From contig JAKPCO010000089.1 of the NCBI GenBank assembly GCA_029553285.1, positions 62,001 through 126,000 on the forward strand: a stretch of 64,000 nucleotides of DNA, given 5' to 3'. The position numbers were made by a program, and so were the translations under genes. Numbering within the stretch: position 1 is the first letter of the stretch; each line of letters opens with the position of its first letter. Source of the stretch: Methanobacteriota archaeon (lineage in GTDB: Archaea > Halobacteriota > Methanosarcinia > Methanotrichales > Methanotrichaceae). The notes below the pieces were generated by a model. That model worked only from the letters and a program-made list of their open reading frames with translations. It made no database searches and was not told where the DNA came from. Shown here one piece after another: positions 44,965 through 53,213 of the stretch.

Positions 44965-46215
44965 ATGATGAAAGTGGTTTTGATGCTGCTGTTTTCTTCG
45001 ATTCTTCTATCAAATGCAACAAGTGACACAACTCTTGATGCATCCATTAATCATACTGGCACAAAAATTAATACTTCTGTGGTTGACGCCCTCATTCGCG
45101 CTCTGAATGATGATAACTGGATGGTCCGGGAGATGGCAGCAGTCTCCCTTGGGCTGAATGGGGACCCAAAAGCTATCAATCATCTGATAAAAACCCTTCA
45201 GGATGAGAACCCTTATGTAATAATGCAAGCTGCAGCTGCTCTTGTTAGGCTGGGAAAGAAAGAATATATAAACAAAATAATAGAAAACCTGAACGTCTCC
45301 CAGAGTGAGATCCGGACCAGAGCAGCTTTGACGCTTGGCGAGATCTGTGATCCATATGCCATTAATCCGCTCATAAAAGCTCTTGGAGATGATGACTGGG
45401 TCGTCCGAGGAAGCGTCGCCATAGCTCTTGGAATGATCCGGGATCCAAGAGCTGTTGATCCTTTAACAAGGGCCGCTCATGACGATAACTGGATGGTCAG
45501 AAGAGATGCTGTCATAGCTTTGGGAGTGATTGGGGATAGCAGAGCGGTTGAATCTTTGGTGCAAGCTCTGAATGATGAAAATCCGCATGTCAGGATCTGG
45601 TCCGCATCATCCCTGGTAAAACTTGGGCACAGAGAGTACATTGATCAGATAACAAGAGCTCTTCATTCTGAGGATGGTGATCTTAGAGCGGATGCGGCAA
45701 ATGCTCTGGGTGGGATCAACGAATCCGAGGTTATCTACGAACTTATAGGTGCACTGAATGATCCTGCCTCCTCAGTAAGAGCAAATGCAATCGAAGCTCT
45801 GGGAGAGATCGGCGATAGACGAGCTGCCGATCCGCTCATTGATATGCTCAAGGACGACAACCCCGACGTTATTAGGTCTGCAATTCGATCTCTGGGTCAG
45901 CTGGGCGATCCAAAGGCTGTCGGTTCTCTGATCGAGATTCTGAACAATGAAGGGCTTAGATCAGATCTTCGATCTGCTTCGGCTATGGCTCTTGGAATGA
46001 TAGGGGATCAGAGGGCTGTGAATCCTTTGAGGCAAGCCCTTGAAGATGAGGATCCTCATGTGAGGTTGTGGTCTGCGGCAGCTCTGATTAACCTTGGCAA
46101 TGCAGAGTATGTTAGTTATGTAATAAAAATGCTTGAAAGCCATGACGACTGGCGAGTTCGTTGGTATGCTGCAGCTATCCTAAGTCGCTCAACAGCTGTC
46201 TGGTATGGTTTATAG
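44965..46215 (+). CDS. Secreted HEAT-repeat protein
   Basis: A 416-residue protein with a signal peptide (MMKVVLMLLFSSILLSNATS). The rest consists of about twelve HEAT (PBS-lyase-type) repeats of 31 residues, of the form DPLIKALxDDNWxVRxxAAxALGxIGDPRAV: for example INPLIKALGDDDWVVRGSVA and VDPLTRAAHDDNWMVRRDAV. The array should form an alpha-solenoid for protein binding outside the cell. Base composition is visibly more AT-rich than in surrounding genes, and it directly follows tRNA-Gly, hinting at transfer. ATG 44965 (GGAG at 44952-44955) is chosen over a start 18 bases earlier; the ATG at 44968 is equivalent. Confidence 0.87.
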   Translation: MMKVVLMLLFSSILLSNATSDTTLDASINHTGTKINTSVVDALIRALNDDNWMVREMAAVSLGLNGDPKAINHLIKTLQDENPYVIMQAAAALVRLGKKEYINKIIENLNVSQSEIRTRAALTLGEICDPYAINPLIKALGDDDWVVRGSVAIALGMIRDPRAVDPLTRAAHDDNWMVRRDAVIALGVIGDSRAVESLVQALNDENPHVRIWSASSLVKLGHREYIDQITRALHSEDGDLRADAANALGGINESEVIYELIGALNDPASSVRANAIEALGEIGDRRAADPLIDMLKDDNPDVIRSAIRSLGQLGDPKAVGSLIEILNNEGLRSDLRSASAMALGMIGDQRAVNPLRQALEDEDPHVRLWSAAALINLGNAEYVSYVIKMLESHDDWRVRWYAAAILSRSTAVWYGL

Positions 46216-46385
46216 CCCTCTGAGAAAACATTCTCACTCTTCTATCTGCTTTGGTGGCATTGTTGTAGAGAATCGGCAGTGTGGATCTGAGAAAGATCGG
46301 AGCTCTAAGCGACTTGCTTGCAATCCCCCAATATTGCTGGAGAGACCAATACCGAATAGCACATTACCACGAGTGTTCTCCAGTT

Positions 46386-47204
46386 TCACTTTAAAATCAC
46401 CTGGTCTTTCGGATACGACCCCAGAACCCTGACCATGTTGGCGGCCTTTTCGATGGCTTCGAGCGACTCCCTCACAGCGCCATCCTCTATGTGCCCCTCA
46501 AGGTCTATGAAGAAGTAGTAATCCCCCAGCTCCCTCCTGCTGGGCCTCGACTCTATCCTTGTGAGGTTGATGTTCCTGATCGCGAACTCTCTCAGGATTG
46601 AGAATAACGCTCCAGGCCTGTCCTTCTCCAGATAAACAACTATCGACGTCCTGTCATCGCCCGTTCTCCTCGACATCTTCCTCGAGAGAACAACAAACCT
46701 CGTCACGTTGTTCTTCGAGTCCTGTATGTCACTGTCAAGCACCTTGAGACCGTATGTCCTTGCAGCCTCCATGTTCGCTATCGCGGCCATCTCCGGGAAC
46801 TCCTGAGCCAGCCTGGCTGCGTGGCTTGTCGACCCCGTGGTCCTCACCTCAACACCAGGATATCTCCGCCGGATGTACTGCCTGCACTGCGCGAGCGCCT
46901 GGGGATGTGAGAGTATGATTCTGATGTTATCTGGATCACCCCTCCCCAGAAGAGAGTGCCTTATCGGGATCACAACCTCTCCACATATGAAGAGCGATCT
47001 TCTGAGCAGAAGATCCAGCGTCAGAGCCACAGACCCCTCCAGGCTGTTCTCCAGCGGAACGACCCCGGCATCCGCTTTATGGCTCTCCACAGCATCGAAA
47101 ATGTCCTCTATATCATCATAGTAGACAAGCTCTGCATCCGGAAACCGCCTCGATGCGGCCATCTCCGAGTAGGAGCCCCTTGGGCCCAGAACGCCCACTC
47201 TCAA
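46386..47204 (-). CDS. pheA: Prephenate dehydratase
   Basis: Converts prephenate to phenylpyruvate in phenylalanine synthesis. The 272 residues have the periplasmic-binding-type catalytic domain (GVLGPRGSYSEMAA, VVPLENSLEGSV, LSHPQALAQC, and the hallmark NVTRFVVLSR) followed by a regulatory ACT domain (RPGALFSILREFAIRNINLTRIESRPSRR, with the Phe-binding ESRP motif), so feedback inhibition by Phe is expected. The start is TTG 47204, preceded by GGTGG; the codon overlaps the hmgA stop (TTGA), so the two are translationally coupled. Confidence 0.95.
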   Translation of the reverse strand: MRVGVLGPRGSYSEMAASRRFPDAELVYYDDIEDIFDAVESHKADAGVVPLENSLEGSVALTLDLLLRRSLFICGEVVIPIRHSLLGRGDPDNIRIILSHPQALAQCRQYIRRRYPGVEVRTTGSTSHAARLAQEFPEMAAIANMEAARTYGLKVLDSDIQDSKNNVTRFVVLSRKMSRRTGDDRTSIVVYLEKDRPGALFSILREFAIRNINLTRIESRPSRRELGDYYFFIDLEGHIEDGAVRESLEAIEKAANMVRVLGSYPKDQVILK

Positions 47205-48460
47205 GAGGAACCACCCAGCTCTCTGAGAAGCTCAGACGCCCGATCTATGTTTATCCTCCGCTCGGACGCCATCCTCTCAGCGATTATCTCCACCAGCTCA
47301 CCCCTTGCTCCGGCCTGGAGCGCGACGTTTCTCGCATGCAGCGACATGTGCCCTCGCTGGATGCCCTCTGTGGCAAGCGCCCTGAGCGCTGCAAAGTTCT
47401 GGGCGAGGCCGACAGCTGCCATCACCCTGCTCAGCTCGTCCGCTGATCTCACTCCCAGTATCCTCACAGCCGCCCTTGCAACCGGGTGCACCCGGGTGGC
47501 CCCGCCAACAAGGCCAACAGCCACCGGAAGTTCTATCGTGCCGACGAGATCTCCGTTGGCGTCGATCTCGTATCTGGATAGAGACGAGTACTGCCCGGAT
47601 CTGGCTGCGTATGCATGCGCTCCAGCCTCTACTGCGCGGGTATCATTGCCCGTCGCGAGAACGAGAGCTGTAACCCCGTTCATGATCCCCTTGTTGTGCG
47701 TGGCAGCCCTGTATGGATCGACCTCGGCGAGCGCTGCGGCCTTGAATACCGCAGAGACCACCTCTGCCCCACCTATTGCATCTGCCCTGAAAACCGCCCG
47801 CGCCCTGGCGAGACGCATGTCCGCGAGGTTCGAGATTATCCGGAGGTGAACCCTTCCGCCTGTCAGACGCTCGATCTCGGGGGCCACAGCCTCTGCCATT
47901 GTGTTCGCAGCGTTCGCGCCCATCGCATCCCTGCAGTCGACAAGCAGATGCGTGACAACCATGGGGCCGGCTCTGGAATCGATGACATGCACCTCAAGCC
48001 CCACAGCTCCCCCGCCGAGCCTGACAAGCATCGGGTCGACCTCATTTGCAGTTCTCACTATCTCGGATGCGTGCTCCAGGATCCTGCACCTTGCTCCATA
48101 TGGATCCTTCAGATCGACAGCCTGTATCTGTGCTCTCATCACAGGTCCTGTCGAGCTGGTGAAGAATCCGCCGCCGTCGCGCGCCATCCTGGCACCATTG
48201 CTGGCCGCTGCTATGACCGATGGCTCCTCGGTGGCCATTGGCACCAGCACCTCGCGCCCGTCTATTATGAAGTTTGTAGCGACCCCGAGCGGGACCTGGA
48301 AGAGACCGATCACGTTCTCCACCATCTTGTCTGCCTGGTCCAGGCTCAGACCGCTCTTTATCATCTCCTTTATCTCAGCATCACCACATGCCTCGACGAT
48401 CTTTCCAAGCCGCTCATCAGGAGGCAGCTTGTAGAATCCCGGAAGTCTCGAACTCATCAT
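47201..48460 (-). CDS. hmgA: Hydroxymethylglutaryl-CoA reductase, class II type
   Basis: Makes mevalonate for archaeal isoprenoid lipids. The 419 residues resemble the class II (Pseudomonas mevalonii-like) enzyme rather than the usual archaeal class I: it starts SRLPGFYKLPPDERLGKI and shows PMATEEPSVIAAASNGARMA (catalytic Glu), DCRDAMGANAANTMAEA, AATHNKGIMNGVTALVLATGNDTRA (catalytic Lys, Asp) and RGHMSLHARNVALQAG (catalytic His). Archaeoglobus also has this class, thought to come from bacteria; here it must work in the biosynthetic direction. First gene of a two-gene operon with pheA (4-base overlap). Starts at tandem ATGs 48460/48457. Divergent from the methanopterin fusion gene. Confidence 0.93.
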   Translation of the reverse strand: MMSSRLPGFYKLPPDERLGKIVEACGDAEIKEMIKSGLSLDQADKMVENVIGLFQVPLGVATNFIIDGREVLVPMATEEPSVIAAASNGARMARDGGGFFTSSTGPVMRAQIQAVDLKDPYGARCRILEHASEIVRTANEVDPMLVRLGGGAVGLEVHVIDSRAGPMVVTHLLVDCRDAMGANAANTMAEAVAPEIERLTGGRVHLRIISNLADMRLARARAVFRADAIGGAEVVSAVFKAAALAEVDPYRAATHNKGIMNGVTALVLATGNDTRAVEAGAHAYAARSGQYSSLSRYEIDANGDLVGTIELPVAVGLVGGATRVHPVARAAVRILGVRSADELSRVMAAVGLAQNFAALRALATEGIQRGHMSLHARNVALQAGARGELVEIIAERMASERRINIDRASELLRELGGSS

Positions 48461-48528
48461 CTCAATGCCCCATCCAGCCAGGATCCAGGAAGGGAAAAAC
48501 TTTATTCTATTCTCTCAGATTCACAAAC

Positions 48529-50058
48529 ATGACCTTTGCCTTTCCTGTGGCTCAGGAGATAGCGAAGCTCGAGAAGATCGTTGGCAGGCTCAGTCCTGTA
48601 CAGAAGATGCTTCTGGGGACCGATGGCTCTGTGACGAGCCTGCTGGAGGTGATCACAGGCGAGCCTGTGGGGATCGAGACGCTGGAGCAGAGGGTGGTGC
48701 CTGCGACCGATGACGTCGCCAGAGAGCTCAACATAGAGGTTGGTGAGGATGTCAACTACCGTGTTGTCAGGCTGAAGAACGTCCGCACCGGCGAGACGCT
48801 GATACATGCGGTCTCATACACCCCACTCAGGAGACTGGAGCCCGGGTTCAGGAACGACCTGATGCGCGCCGACATCCCGATAGGCCAGATACTCCACAAG
48901 CATCGCATAGAGTCACGGAGGGATATAACAAAGACAGAGTGCGAGCATGCAGACGAGAAGATGAGCCAGCTCTTCAACATCTTTCCCAGGGAGCTGATGC
49001 TCTCCAGGAGATACAAGATCATAAGAAAGGGAGAGCCGCTGATCGCCATAAGGGAGACGTTCCCTTACAACATGTTTCAGGATACAAGAAGGGTGATCAT
49101 AGAGACGCCTGCAAGGATCCACATGACGCTCACAGACCTCTGCGGTGAGGCCGGGCGGGTCGATGGTGGTGTGGGGATCGCGCTCGACAAGCCGAACATA
49201 GTCGTGGAGGGCGAGATCGACAGGGATCTGTCAGTCGAGGGAGAGCAGGCTGAGAGGGCGCTGGACGCGGCGAAGAAGGTCGCCGAGAGATTTGGACTGG
49301 GAGGGGCGCGCATATCTGTCAGAAGCTGCTACAGGACGCATGTGGGTCTCGGCAGTGGTACCCAGCTCGCTGTCGCTGTTGGAAAGACGCTCTGCGAGCT
49401 TTACGGGCATAAGGCGAACATCAGGGAGATAGCATCTGCGGTGAGCCGCGGCGGGACCAGCGGGATAGGGGTCGCGGCATTTGAGATGGGCGGGTTTATA
49501 GTGGACGGCGGGCACACATTCGGCCCGGGCAGGGAGAAGTCTGACTTCAGGCCGTCCTCCGCCAGCGCTGGGGTCAGGCCTCCTCCGGTGATAGCGCGCC
49601 ACGACTTTCCTGAGAGCTGGAGGATCGTGCTTGCTGTGCCGAACATAGAGAAGGGCGCATATGGCCAGCGCGAGGTCGATATATTCAGGGAGTACTGTCC
49701 TGTTCCGCTCTCAGAGGTCCAAGAGCTCTGCTACCAGATAATGGTCAGGATGATGCCATCTGTTATTGAGGAGGACCTCGATACCTTCGGGATGGCTGTT
49801 AACAGAATACAGCAGCTGGGCTTCAAGCGTGTTGAGGTCGAGCTGCAGCATCCGATGGTCAGGATGCTGATGCAGGAGATGGTCTCGGCTGGCGCTGCAT
49901 GCGCTGGCCTGAGCTCATTCGGCCCCACAGTTTACGCGATAACAGATACGAACACCAGGGAGATAGAGTCCGCGGCCCGTGATGTTATGGGCGATGTCGG
50001 CGGAGAGGTTATTATAACAAGATCGAGGAACCAGGGGGCCAGGATAAGAACCGCGTAG
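48529..50058 (+). CDS. Fusion of DUF98 chorismate lyase and beta-ribofuranosylaminobenzene 5'-phosphate synthase
   Basis: A 509-residue protein of two parts. Residues about 1-185 match the DUF98/chorismate-pyruvate-lyase fold (LSPVQKMLLGTDGSVTSLLE, VNYRVVRLKNVRTGETLIHA, LKH-type helix EPGFRNDLMRADIPIGQIL, RELMLSRRYKIIRKGEPLIAIRETFP). Residues about 190-509 are the GHMP-kinase-like beta-RFAP synthase (RVIIETPARIHMTLTDL, CYRTHVGLGSGTQLAVAVG, SRGGTSGIGVAAFEMGGFIVDGGHT, GAACAGLSSFGPTVYAI). Known chemistry: DUF98 makes 4-hydroxybenzoate from chorismate, and the synthase couples the aromatic acid to PRPP in methanopterin synthesis. ATG 48529 has no ribosome binding site but TTTATTC about 28 bases upstream, suggesting a leaderless mRNA. 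Confidence 0.9.
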   Translation: MTFAFPVAQEIAKLEKIVGRLSPVQKMLLGTDGSVTSLLEVITGEPVGIETLEQRVVPATDDVARELNIEVGEDVNYRVVRLKNVRTGETLIHAVSYTPLRRLEPGFRNDLMRADIPIGQILHKHRIESRRDITKTECEHADEKMSQLFNIFPRELMLSRRYKIIRKGEPLIAIRETFPYNMFQDTRRVIIETPARIHMTLTDLCGEAGRVDGGVGIALDKPNIVVEGEIDRDLSVEGEQAERALDAAKKVAERFGLGGARISVRSCYRTHVGLGSGTQLAVAVGKTLCELYGHKANIREIASAVSRGGTSGIGVAAFEMGGFIVDGGHTFGPGREKSDFRPSSASAGVRPPPVIARHDFPESWRIVLAVPNIEKGAYGQREVDIFREYCPVPLSEVQELCYQIMVRMMPSVIEEDLDTFGMAVNRIQQLGFKRVEVELQHPMVRMLMQEMVSAGAACAGLSSFGPTVYAITDTNTREIESAARDVMGDVGGEVIITRSRNQGARIRTA

Positions 50059-50073
50059 ACAGGAGGATTTGAG

Positions 50074-51123
50074 ATGAGATCTTTGCTTGAGAGGCTCAGC
50101 AACGCCCATGGAATCGCGGGGAGAGAGGGGAGTGTGATGCAGATCATAAGAGATGAGATCTCTCCCCACGTTGATGACGTTCAGACAGATACGCTGGGAA
50201 ATCTTATCGCGACCAGGAGGGGCAAAAGGCCCTCGGTGATGATAGCCGCACACGCCGATGAGATCGGCCTGATGGTCAAGTTTGTCGATGAGAAGGGATT
50301 TGTTTACTTCGTGAAGATCGGTGGCTGGTTCGACCAGACGCTTCTGAACCAGAGGGTGATACTTCACACAAAGAATGGGCCTGTTTTCGGTGTCATAGGC
50401 TCCAAGCCGCCGCATGTGATGAAGGAGGAGGACAGGAAGAAGCCTGTTGATTCTAGGGACATGTTCATAGATGTCGGGGCGAGGGACCAGAACGAGGCGA
50501 GGGAGATGGGGATCGTCCCTGGTGTGCCGATAACCATCGACAGATCATTCGCACCCCTTAAAGGGGACAGGGTCACCGGAAAGGCTTTTGATAACCGTGC
50601 CGGCGTGGCGATGATGATAGAGGCCATGCGGAGAACCAGGACCGAGTGCATGGTGTATGCGGTCAGCACAGTGATGGAGGAGGTCGGCCTGAAGGGTGCG
50701 AAGACATGCGCGTTTGGCATCAGGCCTGATCTTGCAATAGTCACAGATACGACGATCCCGGGGGATCATCCGGGTATAGAGAAGAAGGATTCTGCTCTCG
50801 AGATGGGGAAGGGGCCTGTCATAACAGTCGTGGACGCATCCGGGCGCGGGCTGATAGCAGATCAAGATGTTCTCGACTGGCTCCAGGAGACCGCTGAGCA
50901 GTTCAGCATACCGGTACAGCTCGATGTCTCAGGTGGAGGGACGACAGATGCGACCGCGATCCAGCTCTCGAGAGAGGGTGTCAAGACCGGAGTCGTGAGC
51001 ATCGCCACAAGGTACATCCACTCGCCTGTGGAGGTCCTGAGCCTGGAGGATCTCGATAAAGGAGCGGAGCTGATCGCCAGGGCGCTCGAGACCGCTCCTA
51101 AATACTTCAGGCGGGAAGGTTAA
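50074..51123 (+). CDS. M42 family metallo-aminopeptidase (TET-like)
   Basis: A 349-residue dinuclear zinc peptidase that forms tetrahedral dodecamers in archaea and degrades short peptides. Ligands and catalytic motifs: MIAAHADEIGLMVKFV (His/Asp), AFDNRAGVAMMIEA (bridging Asp), AVSTVMEEVGLKGAK (catalytic Glu-Glu), AIVTDTTIPGDHPG and the last ligand in TRYIHSPVEVLSLEDL. GGAGGAT lies 7 bases before ATG 50074. It starts 15 bases after the methanopterin fusion gene and may be co-transcribed, although no functional link is evident. Confidence 0.93.
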   Translation: MRSLLERLSNAHGIAGREGSVMQIIRDEISPHVDDVQTDTLGNLIATRRGKRPSVMIAAHADEIGLMVKFVDEKGFVYFVKIGGWFDQTLLNQRVILHTKNGPVFGVIGSKPPHVMKEEDRKKPVDSRDMFIDVGARDQNEAREMGIVPGVPITIDRSFAPLKGDRVTGKAFDNRAGVAMMIEAMRRTRTECMVYAVSTVMEEVGLKGAKTCAFGIRPDLAIVTDTTIPGDHPGIEKKDSALEMGKGPVITVVDASGRGLIADQDVLDWLQETAEQFSIPVQLDVSGGGTTDATAIQLSREGVKTGVVSIATRYIHSPVEVLSLEDLDKGAELIARALETAPKYFRREG

Positions 51124-51214
51124 TCCTCTGGCGGCAGATCTGTGGGGCTGAAAGCTTCCCGGACCTGTTGCCCATGGTGCCACAGCCGGCTGGCGCCGAA
51201 GTAGAGGTTCCACA

Positions 51215-51220
51215 TTTTTT
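51215..51220 (+). terminator. T6 terminator after the M42 peptidase gene
   Basis: CCACATTTTTTGTGC, six T residues flanked by a short CACA/TGTG inverted repeat, 92 bases after the stop codon and just before the convergent hisS end. Confidence 0.45.
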
Positions 51221-51233
51221 GTGCTGCAACGGC

Positions 51234-52589
51234 TCAAACAAAAGCGCTTCTCAGCCGCTCCTCGATCTCCTCGATGCTCATCTCCTCCTGAGAGCCGCTC
51301 ACCATGTTTCTGAGAACGAGCTTCCCTGAGTCAAGCTCCCTTCTCCCGACGATTATGACGTGCTCTGCGCCTATTGCAGATGCGGATTTCAGCTGAGCGC
51401 TCAGAGAGCGTCCCATGACATCGATGATCACAGGGAAGACATTCCTGAGACGCTTCGCGATCCTGATGGCATCGATCTTCACATCGGGAGTGAATGCAAG
51501 AACCACAGGTGGCTTTGGTTGATCAACCTCGCCCACGACCTCCATTATCCTGTCGAATCCGAGGCCGAATCCGGTGGAGAACGTCTCTGATCCTCCAAAC
51601 AGACTCGCGAGCTCGTACGACCCGCCGCCGCATATTTGGTTCTGGGCTCCCAGGCCGGAGGTGTATATCTCGAAGACCGTGCCGGTGTAGTACTCGAGAC
51701 CGCGCACTATCTCGAAATCGACAGTCGCCTCGACGCCGTATGCATCGAGAAGCTCCAGCATCTCCCTGAACTCGCTCAGCTTCACCTCAGACTCCGGAGA
51801 TCTGCCGGATCTTGCAGAGGCGCGTGCGCCCTCTCTCCTGCCCTCTCCGCATGCCGTCTCCATGGAAGAATGCACACTCTCCGCACACTCTGTTGAGATC
51901 TCGACAGAGGAAAGAGCAGCGCTCAGCTCCTCGGCCCTGTCAAGCGCTCCCCTTCCCTTGAGGCTGATCAGCTCCATGATGCCCAGATCCTCCGCCCCTA
52001 TGCTCTGGAGCAGCTCCCTTAGCGCATCCCTCTCCTTCTTGTCGATAAGCCTCATTATGCTCTGCCTGTGAGCCTCAGGGACCTTCTTCAGCATCGATCT
52101 CATCAGTCCCAGATATCCTATGTGGATATCCCCCTTGATTCCAACTGCTCGCAGGACCTCGTCAGCCATCGCTATGACCTCAGCCTCTGAGTCAGAGCGC
52201 TTTCCGCCGATCAGCTCGCAGCCGAGCTGCCAGAACTCCCTGAACCTGCCCTTCTGCGGCCTCTCATATCTGAAACAGTTGGCGAAGTAGTAAAGCCTTA
52301 ATGGCTTCGGGGAGCTGTGAAGCTCGCTGACGTACATCCTCATAACAGGTGCTGTGAGCTCCGGCCTGAGGGCGATGTCCCTGCCGCCCTTGTCCTTGAA
52401 GCTGTATATCTCCTCTATGACCCCCTCACCTGATTTGAGCGTGAAGAGCTCGAGGTGCTCGAAGGTCGGGGTCGCGACCTCGCGGTAGCCCCACCTCTCC
52501 ATCACATCTATCATCTTCTCCCGAACAGCACGCCTCCTGTGGGCCTCCTCAGGCGGGAAGTCCCTGGTCCCTCTGGGTCTCTGGATCAT
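51234..52589 (-). CDS. hisS: Histidyl-tRNA synthetase
   Basis: Class II synthetase charging tRNA-His. Motif 1 region PRGTRDFPPEEAHRR...MERWGYREVATPTFE; LRPELTAPVMRMY; motif 2 RYERPQKGRFREFWQLGCE; His-specific FEIVRGLEYYTGTVFEIY and a motif 3-like FGLGFDRIMEVV; C-terminal anticodon-binding domain from about 330. An unusual hydrophilic insert (CGEGRREGARASARSGR, about residues 248-264) follows the helical insertion domain. ATG 52589 is used; GTG 52592 directly before it is possible. About 451 residues, slightly longer than the 420-430 usual because of the insert. Confidence 0.95.
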   Translation of the reverse strand: MIQRPRGTRDFPPEEAHRRRAVREKMIDVMERWGYREVATPTFEHLELFTLKSGEGVIEEIYSFKDKGGRDIALRPELTAPVMRMYVSELHSSPKPLRLYYFANCFRYERPQKGRFREFWQLGCELIGGKRSDSEAEVIAMADEVLRAVGIKGDIHIGYLGLMRSMLKKVPEAHRQSIMRLIDKKERDALRELLQSIGAEDLGIMELISLKGRGALDRAEELSAALSSVEISTECAESVHSSMETACGEGRREGARASARSGRSPESEVKLSEFREMLELLDAYGVEATVDFEIVRGLEYYTGTVFEIYTSGLGAQNQICGGGSYELASLFGGSETFSTGFGLGFDRIMEVVGEVDQPKPPVVLAFTPDVKIDAIRIAKRLRNVFPVIIDVMGRSLSAQLKSASAIGAEHVIIVGRRELDSGKLVLRNMVSGSQEEMSIEEIEERLRSAFV

Positions 52590-52613
52590 CACCCACGGAT
52601 TCGCAAAAATGCC

Positions 52614-52621
52614 TTTATATC
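52614..52621 (+). promoter_or_regulatory. TATA box of the DUF131 pair
   Basis: TTTATATC, 22-29 bases before ATG 52643, the spacing of a leaderless archaeal transcript. Confidence 0.6.
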
Positions 52622-52642
52622 TTGCGGCTATAATGTGAATCG

Positions 52643-52858
52643 ATGTTCCGCCTGATCGGCTGGTCTCTGATACTGATGGGGATCCTCATCACAATCATCT
52701 CCCTCCTCCCATCAGATCTTTCCAGGAGCGAGTTCGGGGGAGTGCTTCTCATAGGCCCAATACCGATCGTCTTCGGCTCCACGCCGGTTATGGCACTTAC
52801 AGCCATGCTTCTCGCGATGGCACTCATGCTGATCTCCATAGCGCTCTGGAGGAGATAG
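52643..52858 (+). CDS. DUF131 (TIGR00304) small membrane protein, first copy
   Basis: A 71-residue protein of two hydrophobic helices (LIGWSLILMGILITIISLLP and VMALTAMLLAMALMLISIALW) joined by a short loop containing the family motif GGVLLIGPIPIVFGS. This is the TIGR00304/DUF131 family, found in many archaea and of unknown function. It is probably leaderless (TATA box at 52614). The stop codon is 2 bases before the start of a second, homologous gene. Confidence 0.87.
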   Translation: MFRLIGWSLILMGILITIISLLPSDLSRSEFGGVLLIGPIPIVFGSTPVMALTAMLLAMALMLISIALWRR

Positions 52859-52860
52859 AC

Positions 52861-53118
52861 TTGCTGCTGCTTGGGATTCTCATGATGGTCGCGGGGATTC
52901 TGCTTCTGATGGTCGAGAGCGTAATGCGTGAGAGGGGAGAGGAGATGCCTGCAGACCGCGGGGGAGAGATCCGGGGAGGAGCGGTTGTGATGATCGGACC
53001 CATTCCAGTGGTGATCGGATCTGATCAAAGGACGGCTGTGATTCTGATGGCTCTGGCCATTGCTCTCATGGCCATCTGGCTGGTATCTGCGTATCTGGGG
53101 CATTTCGCAGTGCTGTGA
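52861..53118 (+). CDS. DUF131 (TIGR00304) small membrane protein, second copy
   Basis: An 85-residue paralogue of the preceding gene, with the same layout: helix (LLLGILMMVAGILLLMVESV), a longer charged loop (MRERGEEMPADRGGEIRGG), the motif GGAVVMIGPIPVVIGSD and a second helix (AVILMALAIALMAIWLVSAYL). The start is TTG 52861 with GGAGGAGAT five bases upstream, within the end of the first gene. The two probably form a heteromeric membrane pair (inference from tandem arrangement). Confidence 0.85.
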   Translation: MLLLGILMMVAGILLLMVESVMRERGEEMPADRGGEIRGGAVVMIGPIPVVIGSDQRTAVILMALAIALMAIWLVSAYLGHFAVL

Positions 53119-53213
53119 GGTATATGTTCAGCAGCATCTTGGTCAGTACCGGCCGGGGCGAGTTTCCGCGTGCCTGTGAGGAGTGATCATCAACCACAGA
53201 TGGACATGGTCGC

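Noticed and set aside
53130-53213. Magnesium-sensing leader upstream of the P-type ATPase
   Set aside because: The spacer is only about 95 bases and shows no recognisable riboswitch structure by eye.
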